Assembly: GCA_949316495.1 (NCBI GenBank)
Contig: OX439003.1
Span: 52,887,879-52,951,878, forward strand
Length of the DNA: 64,000 nucleotides
Reading direction: 5' to 3'
Source: Amphiduros pacificus
Taxonomy: Eukaryota; Annelida; Polychaeta; Phyllodocida; Hesionidae
This document shows positions 46,317 to 58,500 of this stretch, piece after piece. Below the pieces are notes generated by a model that ran no database searches, was not told where the DNA came from, and saw only the letters and a list, made by a program, of their open reading frames with translations. Numbering within the stretch: the stretch's first letter is position 1; each line of letters starts with the position of its first letter. A program made the translations under genes and the position numbers.

Positions 46317-49300
46317 AAGCTCACGTTTCAGTTTGTTCATCAACACCAATGGTGCAGAAGGAATACGTCAGGTGAAAAATACATCTGGTGACAGCACTGA
46401 ATATACTGGTGACGGTAATATGATACTGGTGACGGTAATGAATATACTGGTGACGGTAATATGATACTGGTGACGGTAATGAATATACTGGTGACGGTAA
46501 TGAATATACTGGTGACAGCAATGAATATACTGGTGACGGTAATATGATACTGTTGACAGCAATGAATATACAGGTGACAGCAATGAATATACTGGTGACA
46601 GCAATGAATATACTGGTGACAGCAATGAATATACTGGTGACATCAATGAATATACTGGTGACGGTAATATAATACTGGTGACAGTAGTGAATATACTGGT
46701 GACGGCAATGAATATACTGGTGACGGTATTATGATACTGGTGACAGCAATGAATATACTGGTGACAGCAATGAATATACTGGTGACAGCAATGAATATAC
46801 TGGTGACAGCAATGAATATACTGGTGACAGCAATGAATATACTGGTGACAGCAATGAATATACTGGTGACGGTAATGAATATACTGGTGACGGTAATATG
46901 ATACTGGTGACAGTAATGAATATACTGGTGACGGCAATGAATATACTGGTGACGGTATTGAATATACTGGTGACAGCAATAAATATACTGGTGACAGCAA
47001 TGAATATACTGGTGACGGTATTGAATATACTGATGACGGCAATGAATATACTGGTGACAGCAATGAATATACTGGTGACGGCATTAAATATACTGGTGAC
47101 GGTAATATAATACTGATGTTCAGCTTAGTATTAGATTTTGTACAGATAATCGTTGACAAGCAAGGGTACTATTCAAACTATCATAATAGAATTTACAGTG
47201 GGTTTATTTTGTGACCAACAAGAAATATAACATTAATATGGCAAGACAATTGATTTGTTGGAATGTCTGACTGGATTACACATCTCAGAACCATTATTAC
47301 AAATAGTCCTCTTATTCAACTGGTTTGAGTTATTATAAATAGAAATATATCAAAAGAATATATTTGTCGAAAAGATTTATGTGAAACATTTTAGCAAGTT
47401 CGAACACATAGTGGGAATTCTTTTTAATGTGTGCGTGGAATGTTATAAATTTTGATTTTATCTCAAGCAACAAAATCTCAACTTTCAGATGTGAAGTAAA
47501 TTAAAAACCAAAGTCAAACATTTCGAGCGTGGGTATATATTTTTTGTGAGTGAAGTGTATTACTTGTACTTACAGAGGAAGTACCAAGCCAGGGCGGCTG
47601 TGATGAGGACTACCAGGAGGAAGACTATCACTATGGCTGCTATTGCTCCCCCGGACAAACCCCCGTCATCCGCCTGAAATATACACCAAGACGTGTCAGG
47701 CCCTGAAAGCAACTGCAGGCACATCCCGACCTGCTTACGGCAGCCATGTTGTTAGTGTTTTCACAGCTTGGTGACCAGTCTCACAGATGAATTCAATGAA
47801 TGCATTCGCCGTCGGTATGCTCTATTCCGACTGTTTAATCTCTCGTTGGTTCTTTACTACAGGCTTCTAGTACCACAAATGAATATAATAGGTGTGAATG
47901 CATTCGCCGGTATCACCATATTTGGGTCTTTCCCACGATCATTGCATACCAATGGCTTTCCTTTCAAAGTTTGGCATTGTCTATCAGGGAAATAAAAAAA
48001 ATGTGAAATGGTGTTTTACGACCCTTTCAGCAACTATAGCGACACCAGGTCGACATTTGAGCTTTTTAACCAGTGTGAAAGTAACACTACTGGCAGTGGG
48101 AGTCGAACCCACCACTTATATAACCAGTGTGAAAGTAACACTGCTGGCAGTGGGAGTCGAACCCACCACTTATATAACCAGTGTGAAAGTAACACTGCTG
48201 GCAGTGGGAGTCGAACCCACCACTTTTATAACCAGTGTGAACGTTACACTACTAGGAGTCAAACCCACCACCTCCCGTCCTCTACTTATATAACCAGTAA
48301 AGGCATAAATCCTACACTCTCCCAACTGTGCTAGCGGGGCAGGTATCAGGGAAATAAGGGGAACTCGCACTAATGTCGAGTTGATCAAACACATCAGCTC
48401 CCCCCACCACAATTTTCGCGTTTTGTTTTGAGGAATGCATCAATGATGAGCAAGGAAGTCAGTGATAGATCTATCACAACTAAAAAACAAACAAATAAAA
48501 AACAAAATAATTCAATACAGCATTGCTTCACACATTCTTAAATATATAGACAATTATTGTTGTAAATGACAGGAAATAATTATAGTAATAAAACAAGAAT
48601 TGTAGATAAAAGAATTGACACGAGTGCAGATAATCAAAAACAAAATGCATAATCCTTAAGGTTGGATAGCAGTAGCAGTATGCATGACTATAAAATCAAA
48701 ACATGGTTGCTGAACAAGGCTGGAGGCAATGAAGTGGAATAATTGAGTCTTTTTAAGATTATATCAACTGAGTCTGGACAGAACGTTTAGCATATTCAAG
48801 GTGGATATCTTGAATGTGATTGTTCTCTCATGAAAGAAAAATTTAGCATAATATGCCATGCGTACTATGAACATTCCACGTCAGTAAACATAAATTCCCT
48901 TTCGGGGAAAATGTGCATTTAAATTTTAATAAATAAATATTTAAGTTTAAAAAATAATAAGAAAATAAATATAAAATGATAACCCTCGCAACTCACAGGA
49001 ACCTGTGGTGATAAAAAGTATTTAGATATATTTTCGTTTTCAAATCAGCATATTTGGGTACTATACGTCAAAAGTTAATTGTAGCTATTTATAAAGAAAA
49101 TACGTTATTATGGATCCTTTTCAAAATAAATACATACAATTCATTTTAAATTGCATTATGAATATCAGTAAAAACGAATATTCAGATGATTTACAGAATA
49201 TAAAATTGATCACGGTATGTTTCTATCTAATTAATAGTAATAAGTGCACACGGTCTTGACCAATAAAAAGATCCCCCAGTCACTCTTCAAAAGAGTAGGG

Positions 49301-50532
49301 CATTGAGTCCCGATGACAAATATAGCATAATTTGCCATGCGTACTATGCATATCCACGTCAGTAAACATAAATTCCCTGTCGGTGAAAATGTGCATTTAA
49401 ATTTTAATAAATAAATGTTTAAGTTTAAAAAATAATAAGAAAAATGTGCATTTAAATTTTAATAAATAAATGTTTAAGTTTAAAAAATAATAAGAAAATA
49501 AATATAAAATCATAACCCTCGCAACTCACAGGAACCTGTGGTGATAAAAAGTATTTAGTTATATTTTCGTTTTCAAATCAGCATATTTGGGTCTAATTAT
49601 TATCATACGTCCAAAGTTAATTGTAGCTATTGATAAAGAAAATACGTTATTATGGGTCCTTTAAATTAAATACATATAATTAATTTTAAATTACAATATC
49701 AATATCAGTAAAAACGAATATTCAGATGATTTATAGAATATAAAATTGATCACGGTATGTTTCTATCTAATTAATAGTATTAAGTGCACACGGTCTTGAC
49801 CAATAAAAAGATCCCCAGTCACTCTTCAAAAAAGTAGGGCATTGAGTACCGATGACAGGCCTCTATCTCCATTAATATAGAATGATTTCAAGAGATATTT
49901 TGATATGATAACAGTAATAATGTGAATTGATCTAATTCTTATTGTCATCAGATTTTTGTCAATATTATGTCTCAAAATGTATTACTTAATCTGGTATCAC
50001 TTATATTAGGGTTATTTTCTCGTGTGTTCGCAGTGTTCGTAATTTAATTGATATAGTGATATATGCAAGAAAAAAACATGCAAATCATGCACATTTCATA
50101 GAAAGAAACATTTCTAGCGTATCCCCACATTCACTAAATGGTTTTTGGTATATGCACTATCAGGACCACAGTTCAAAATGAATGTTTAGTAGATTTTTCT
50201 TCCATAAATAAAAGGCAAAGGATAATCACGTGACTTACAACTGTAGTATTGGCGACCTGTGGTAGCAAAAGAATTGATCTAGCCAGTAAATGTTAGATTC
50301 TCAAATCAATGATAACATCGAGTCAAAAAATGGTTTGCAATAGAATGTATTAGTTTCAATATCCTGATATTTTCCAGTAAACTTATCTTGTAACTCACAA
50401 AAGTGAATCCAAGTGACTTAATTTGAAGTTATCTTTCTTTGCCAACAAAAAAATTAATCATATGGAGAGTGAATTGGATTAAATATATAAATATTATATA
50501 ATTATAGATCATGATAAACACAAAACATAAAA

Positions 50533-50564
<32 letters not shown>

Positions 50565-52553
50565 GTAGCATCATTATAAAATTAGGTGTTGTCTTTGAAG
50601 TTCTATTGATCATATTTACCTCGATGGGTTTAACCTTCTCTGTGCCATCCACTCTAAACGATCTATCCATCGCAACAACCTGACCTTCAAATGTTATTTT
50701 TATTTTTTCCATTGAAACATCTTCTGCAAGTTTAAGGACTGCAAGGATGACTTGATCTGGTAATCCTTGCAGATTAGCTGTGTACATCACACTTCCTGTA
50801 AATATATATCGCCTAAATGACATTGCTGAACAATTTAGATCAAGGACACATTTGTTGTGTTTTTATTAAATTTCTCCAACACTGAGACATTATCTGCCTT
50901 TGCAAATTATTCTGAAGTCAACGTGTTTAAGATTTGATTTAAAGTGTATATATATGTTAATTTGGACTATCAGTCAGTAGGAACTTGCCTGATTCCAGTT
51001 TGTGATCTTTGACGGTGACTTTTGGAACCCGCGGTGCCAGACTGTTCTTTATTGCAGACATAAATTGGTCCGTTTTGTTCTCCGAGACCAGCTTTTCATG
51101 GCTGTAATAGAATTTCATGGTGACGGCAACTGTCTTTTGCTTTGACCTTGACCTCTCTAGGTACCCCTGACCTTCCACATTGATATTCTGGGAGTATGTC
51201 ATTAGACTGTATTCCTGGGGCGATGAGGTGACCGATACCTTTATCCTGACTCGCCCCACCGCACCAAGCTGCAGCCCGGTGAGGGTAAGACGGCCGTTTG
51301 TTGGGAAGGAGTAAGACGCGTCCTGACCACTGAGCGTGCCAGAATAGGATGGGTCTTCCTTCACAGAGACGACGCACGTCCAACTGTGACCCTTCAAAAA
51401 GCAGGTCATACCATGATATAAGTAAACAATATTTACATATGTTTTCCGATGTATAGAGCATCAATGACAAGCAATCAACAGTATACGGAATAAACTAAAC
51501 TTAACGATGAAAAAGAAAAATGTGCAAAAAGCCTGTTATCGTGTTGACTGAGTTACAACCCTCAAAGCCTAAAAAGGTTCATAAGGGATAGTTACTGTCA
51601 AGGTATCATCTTATACATTTAATATTTACACTTTTCATTTGAATTTTTGAAATTTGAGGGGTAAGAATACATAAATCCATGTTACAAACACAACATATTC
51701 CTTTCCAAGTAAATAAAGCGATTTAAATATAAATGTATATTTATATCCTGTACATCTATTTTGATGCTATATCTGTTATATTCTTTTGCAGAAAAATTGT
51801 CATTACCCTTGATTGAGCAATGGGACTCTTAAATATATTTGAACCATAATAACTTAACGTGTAATATGAAGCAGATTTTGACTGCGGTATTTACCCTCCA
51901 GGCAATGTTTTGCAGCTGTTGACCTGTTAGTGGATCTACGATGTCCACGGTCAGTCCCCAGGCTTGGTTAATCTCCACGTACTCCGGGCTTGACGACACC
52001 ACCGCGATAAGCTGACGAGTGGCTACCGTGAACGGACCCACTACAATATAGTTTGGCCTCATTCAATACATCTCATTTCTTCCCATGTTTCACTTTCACA
52101 CAATAAGGGAAGTATTTTTAATAAGATTTTTGGTATTATTGTTCAACTTTATACACATTCGATATTCTTGAATAAAACTAATAACAAATGAGTAAACCCG
52201 AAATTCAGAATACCAGAAATTCAGAATACCAGAAATTCAGAATACCAGAAACTCAGTCACCTCCTTTCCATTAATTCCCATTAGGAGGGCAGCATGGGGC
52301 ACACACTCTCTTTTTCTATTTGAAGCCAGATGCTTTTCAATGCACCTTTTCATGACTTAAAGAATTTACTGTGTATTAACTGCCATGGTTTGTTTGTGCC
52401 CTACTAACAACTGGCTGGGGACTCCTTACTTTAAGCATCAGGTGTATCATTAATACTATTACTATTTATCAAGATGTATCATCCAAAAAATAATTGACAA
52501 CTCCTCCCCTCTTTGTCCATGTGTGTGTGTATGTGTGTGTGTGTATGTGTGTG

Positions 52554-52593
<40 letters not shown>

Positions 52594-55500
52594 TGTGCGT
52601 GCAGTATAATGAATGGAGTTCTATCTGTGTTATATGTAGTACCTGATGCGACTGGAATGTTGGGAGGAGAAGACGGGAAGCTGATGTGGAATCTGATCAT
52701 GTAGCCGGACCCGGCATGAGTGATGGCTAGTTTGGTGAAGTTAGCATAGCCAAGCCTGAACTCCACTTCAGCATGCTCGAGGGCCGCTCCGGGAACATTG
52801 GAGGTTTCTAGCTGGGCTGTCAGCCTCCACGGCTCAGCAGTAGAGCCCAGAGGAGACACTTTCTCATTCTGCAATTAGTCAACGTTTTTGTGATGAGAAT
52901 AATGACAGCTATACGGTACAAAATGAGCTAAAGTTTCTCAACTAAATGAAGTAAACGAGATTCATATAGATGTCAGGTGTAAAAGCCTGCCACCGGTATA
53001 CAATGCTCTGCTCTATCGGGGGAGTGGCTGGTCATTTATCAATATCATCAAGACCTCTTATTACCATCGCTACAATCAATTTTTAAAATAATTTTCGAAA
53101 TTATTTTGCCTGTTAATAATGTTAGTATATTGTTCTGATTTATCGACCTCAGAGCAACGAAGTAGACGGCGACTTTCCACGACTACAGTCTAGGCAGGTC
53201 CGCCATTGGGTGCTATCTTTCTTCTTCACATATCAGGCAAAAACAAGTTCTGATCAAATTTCTCTGCACAAACACTTAACCAACTTTGTTCCCAACTCCC
53301 CTTATTTCATTCGACATATGTTTATATTCAATTCCACCTTGTTATCATTGCTTTTATTTTATTAGTTTTAAAATTGTACTTTATTTTAAAATGTGCATAT
53401 GACCATGGTTTGGTTCACACATATTAACCCATTGAACAAATGGTCAGACAAGGAAAATTTATTAAACATTGGATTCTGATTTCATATTTCAGCCACAATT
53501 AGAAGTGCGCGATTAAAATTTAAAACACACACACACACAAACCAACTGAATGATTTATACCACAAACACGACAAAATCACTTACGTCAGTAGTGAGCATC
53601 ACGATGGAGATAGGGTCGAGGAATGGAGATCCCTCTCTACCGGCGAGACCCTGGGCCACCACCTCCGTATGGTCCGGGATGAGTATCTTCCTGAGGGTAT
53701 CCTCCACCTCGGCACTCTCCTTGGCTGCCTCCGTGCCCGGCGTGGCCAGCGGATCTGACGCCGCCACGCTCTTCACTGTTATATTCAAGGCGGACTCCAG
53801 TGAAGCAAGGTTGGTTTGAATACTGTTGATAAAATCACCAGATACCTTACTCATCTCATCTCGCGATTGGCTCTGGAGTTCTTCGTCTAGTTCTTGAGAG
53901 CCGTCATCCTTTGAGCTTATCTGAAACTGGATGGTGTCGATCATAGTGGAGTTGCTCTCCACAGCTCTCCTCTTTCTGCTTTCCTTCACAATGTTAACAT
54001 AAGTAATACGACTAGAATCGATGCCAAGGAGTGCCGCAAAGTTATTCACAAGGTCGTCTTTTTTGGCAAAGAATTCACTCTGTGTCATCGGGGGTGTTCC
54101 AAACGCCACGACGATCAGCGCAACTTGATATATTAGGATATCGTCTCGCCCCTTAACTATGACACACACCATTCCGGTAACGGAGTCAAAGCAACTAACG
54201 CCAGAGTGGTCACTTCCAAGGGATGGCATATCACAAGCAGGTTTTCCATTTCTTTCGTATTCGGGTTTTGGAGCAACTATTTGTTTGTTTCGATACACCT
54301 TAAATGATTGAGGTTGAGGGTAGTAGACACAAACAAGGGCTTCCTCGCTAGCCTCGGTGTTCAGGAGGTGTAGGTTCGTCCTAACGGGTGAATTACTGCT
54401 GAAGAATATATGATACAACTCACCTGCAACAAAGAAAAACAAAACATACCCAATGTTCAACTATCATCTGAAACATCCAAAATTGTGAGAACAAAGATTC
54501 GGATCAAGCCAAATCAAACCAATCGTTCGCCATGTGCCTGTGGAATATAACTCATCAGCAGGTTCTGAGACCAAAAGCACATTTCAAACATATATCTATT
54601 CGCCACCAAACTGAACAATCTACTTTCCAGTGATTTATTGATCTTGCTGGGCCTTTCCTTTCCAGTTGTACTGTGGCAACATTGCGTGGAATGCTATAAC
54701 TACAACTAAGATTAAAACATAGGCTAATGGCCTAAGAGCTATGCTGATCATTGCTTTTTTTGTAATGTTTATGAACATTTTTTTAAAATTGCTTCATAAA
54801 TGATCATTTAAATCCTTTCCCACAGCAAACTTGAACAGATGATAATTTTGACTTTTGACAAAATGGTTTTCAAAATGGCAACCTCCCTGACGACTCAGTG
54901 ATAGCTATTCGATTTTTGAAAAATCATAATAAAATGGAAACAAATCTGAGCCTTATGGAAAATATATAGAATTGGTCCCCTGAAAATATAACATTATAAC
55001 ATCTTGCCTGCAGATAGCTAAGATCTCCAACTAATTGTTTCATAGGAGATCAAAGTTGACGGATTGGATGACAAAAATGCAACCCCCCCCCATCATTGCA
55101 GAAGTTATGCTACAGAAAGTCTCCATGCAGCCCTTCTTTGTCTCTAATAGTCTCTACACAGCCCTTCTTTGTCTTAATTGGTCTCTCTATGTGGCCCTTC
55201 TTTGTCTCTAATAGTCTCTATGTGGCCCTTCTCTGTCTCTAATAGTCTCTATGTGGCACTTCTATGTCTCTAATAGTCTCTATGTGGCCTTTCTTTGTCT
55301 CTAATAGTCTCTATGTGGCCCTTCTTTGTCTCTAATAGTCTTTATGTGGCACTTCTATGTCTCTAATAGTCTCTATGTGGCCCTTTTTGTCTCTAATAGT
55401 CTCAATTCGGCCCTTCTTTGTCTCTAATAGTCTCTATGCGGCCTTTGTCTCTAATGGTCTCTATGTGGCCCTTCTTTGTCTCTAATAGTTTCTATGTGGC

Positions 55501-58500
55501 CCTTCGTTACCTCTAATAGTCTCTATGCGGCCCTTCTTTGTCTCTAATAGTCTCTATGTGGCCCTTCTTTGTCTCTAATAGTCTCTATGTGGCACTTCTA
55601 TGTCTCTAATAGTCTCTATGCGGCCCTTCTTTGCCTCTAATAGTCTCTATGCGGCCCTTTTTTGTCTCTAATAGTCTCTATTCGGCCCTTCTTTGTCTCT
55701 AATAGTCTCAATGCGGCCTTTGTCTCTAATGGTCTCTATGTGGCCCTTCTTTGTCTCGAATAGTCTCTATGTGGCCCTTTTTTGTCTCTAATAGTCTCTA
55801 TTCGGCCCTTCTTTGTCTCTAATACTCTCTATGCAGCCCTACCTTGTCTCTAATGGTCTCTATGTGGCTCTTCTTTGTCTCTAATACTCTCTATGCAGCC
55901 CTACCTTGTCTTTAGTGGTCTCTATGTGGCCCTTCTTTGTCTCTAATGGTCTCTATGTGGCCCTTCTTTGTCTCTAATACTCTCTATGTGGCCCTTCTTT
56001 GTCTCTAATGGTCTCTATGCAGCCCTACCTTGTCTCTAATGGTCTCTATGTGGCCCTTCTTTGTCTCTAATACTCTCTATACAGCCCTACCTTGTCTCTA
56101 ATGGTCTCTATGTGGCCCTTCTTTGTCTCTAATACTCTCTATGCAGCCCTACCTTGTCTCTAATGGTCTCTATGTGGCCCTTCTTTGTCTCGAATAGTCT
56201 CTATGTGGCCCTTCTTTGTCTCTAATGGTCTCTATGCGGCCCTTATTTGTCTCTAATACTCTCTATGCGGCCCTTATTTGTCTCTAATAGTCTCTATGTG
56301 GCCCTTCTTTGTCTCGAATAGTCTCTATGTGGCCCTTCTTTGTCTCTAATGGTCTCTATGCGGCCCTTATTTGTCTCTAATGGTCTCTATGTGGCCCTTC
56401 TTTGTCTCGAATAGTCTCTATGTGGCCCTTCTTTGTCTCTAATACTCTCTATGCGGCCCTTATTTGTCTCTAATACTCTCTATGCGGCCTTTGTCTCTAA
56501 TAGTCTCTATGCAGCCCTACCTTGTCTCTAATGGTCTCTATGTGGCCCTTCTTTGTCTCGAATAGTCTCTATGTGGCCCTTCTTTGTCTCTAATGGTCTC
56601 TATGCGGTCCTTATTCGTCTCTAATACTCTCTATGCGGCCTTTGTCTCTAATGGTCTCTATATGGCCCTTCTTTGTCTCTAATAGTCTCTATGTGGCCCT
56701 TCTTTGTCTCTAATTGTCTGTATGTGGCCCTTCTTTGTCTCTAATAGTCTCTATTCGGCCCTTCTCTGTCCCTTATAGTCTCTATGTGGCCCTTCTTTGT
56801 CTCTAATAGTCTCTATGCGGCCCTTTGTCTCTAATGGCCTCTATGCGGCCCTTATTTGTCTCTACTAGTCTCTATGTGGCCCTTCTTTGTCGCTAATAGT
56901 CTTGATGTGGCCCTTCTCTGTCTCTAATACTCTCTATGCGGCCTTTGTCTCTAATGATCTCTATGTGGCCCTTTTTTGTCTCTAATGGTCTCTATATGGC
57001 CCTTCTTTGTCTCTAATAGTCTCTATGTTGCCCTTCTTTATCTCTAATAGTCTCTATGTGGCCCTTCTTTGTCTCTTATAGTCTCTGTGGTTCCTTATTG
57101 ATGTCCATAAATCGTCTATTTCTTGCCAAAGCTTGGCGAATGTTTTGATTACACCTTCATTCCACGAATTCTAAAGATACTGATTCGTTGTAATTTGCTT
57201 CTATTTGTTTTATTATGTGTGTTGCACTGTAATTCTCGTGGAACACTTGATTTGACACGCTTTCACATAAACAGATCGTGTACTTGTATTATCAAGTCAC
57301 CGCAAGTTCTGAATTTGTTCACATTTTGGTCAAATTCATCTCCCAAGATCTCGGATAAATATCGCCAGTGTGACTGGAAATACTGATGGGTACAATTATG
57401 GTAACCCCAGAAGCCCGGTATTCTGCCAAGCATGTAAATCCAACAATTTGTATGATCTATTCTCCATCCATCAGTCCTGTTCAATAGAGTATCTAATGAT
57501 TTAGAGTAATTTAAGAAATGTATAGAATGTGAATAACTTAATATATAATGATAATCCTACCCAGAGCAATTAAGGCATGGAATGTAGAAACCCTCTCCTG
57601 ACAAGTGTAACCGTTACACCATCCATGGTCCTGGGGTCCGTTAAGTAAGTCCACGTATTTGTCGTTGACAGCGTATACTGCCACTGGGCTGAGGCGACGC
57701 TTCTCTGTGTCTTCGTCCTGGCTCTCAATCACTAATAATCTATACTCATATTTGTTACATTTACACGCATACGCGTTCCAATCTTGTTTGAATGAACATT
57801 TCGTAGCATCATGCACCCCGATGATACCTGCAAAAGTCAATATTAACGGAATCAGCAAATAATTCTCACATAAGATAAATCAAAACATCAAGTCAAAGTA
57901 ATTCTCCCCCCCCCCCCCATAGAAAAACATATCACTTTAAAAATATATAACATTAAGTCTTGAATACAATATATTAAGTCTTGAATATAATAAACAAATG
58001 TACCTTTGTTGGGTACCAATGTGTTGGCGTCTATCTTGTTTCCATTAGGTTCAGTCAGCATGGCTTTAGGAATGCGGTAATCTCCAAGGCCTCTTCTCGG
58101 ATCCTTATCCCATTCAAACTCTGCCACAGGAAGTACGAAGCACACACCATTACCCAGAAATGTGCCACTCTCATCTGCCACCAATGCCTTCTTAAATCCA
58201 TCGCAATCCATATCAACACAATCAGATGGGTTAACTTTTCTGAAATCAATCAAATATATCATTATGCATCTGGTAACAAATGCCATAAAGTTATAAATTG
58301 TGAAATGGTGTTTCTACGGCCCTTTCAGCAACTATGGCCATACCAGGTCGACTTTCGAGCCTTTTAACATAAAGTTATATCATAAAATACTATTGTAGCT
58401 AAAACCATAAACAACCTCACATTTTATTCTTTGCACTTGAAGAAGTCACATGTTTTTTTCTAAAGGTCCCATTCGTAAACTTGATGCACATAAATGTACT

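Noticed and set aside
46368-47159. Reverse 263-codon repeat frame
   Set aside because: It is a translation of the 21-bp intronic minisatellite.
50397-50414. Another 18-base microexon before GTGAGT
   Set aside because: The donor is good but the acceptor side (CTTCAAATTAAG) lacks a pyrimidine tract.
57263-57484. Extra fibrocystin exon
   Set aside because: Flanking exons join in phase without it, and the known family sequence continues directly from the exon ending at 57561 to the one starting at 54423.
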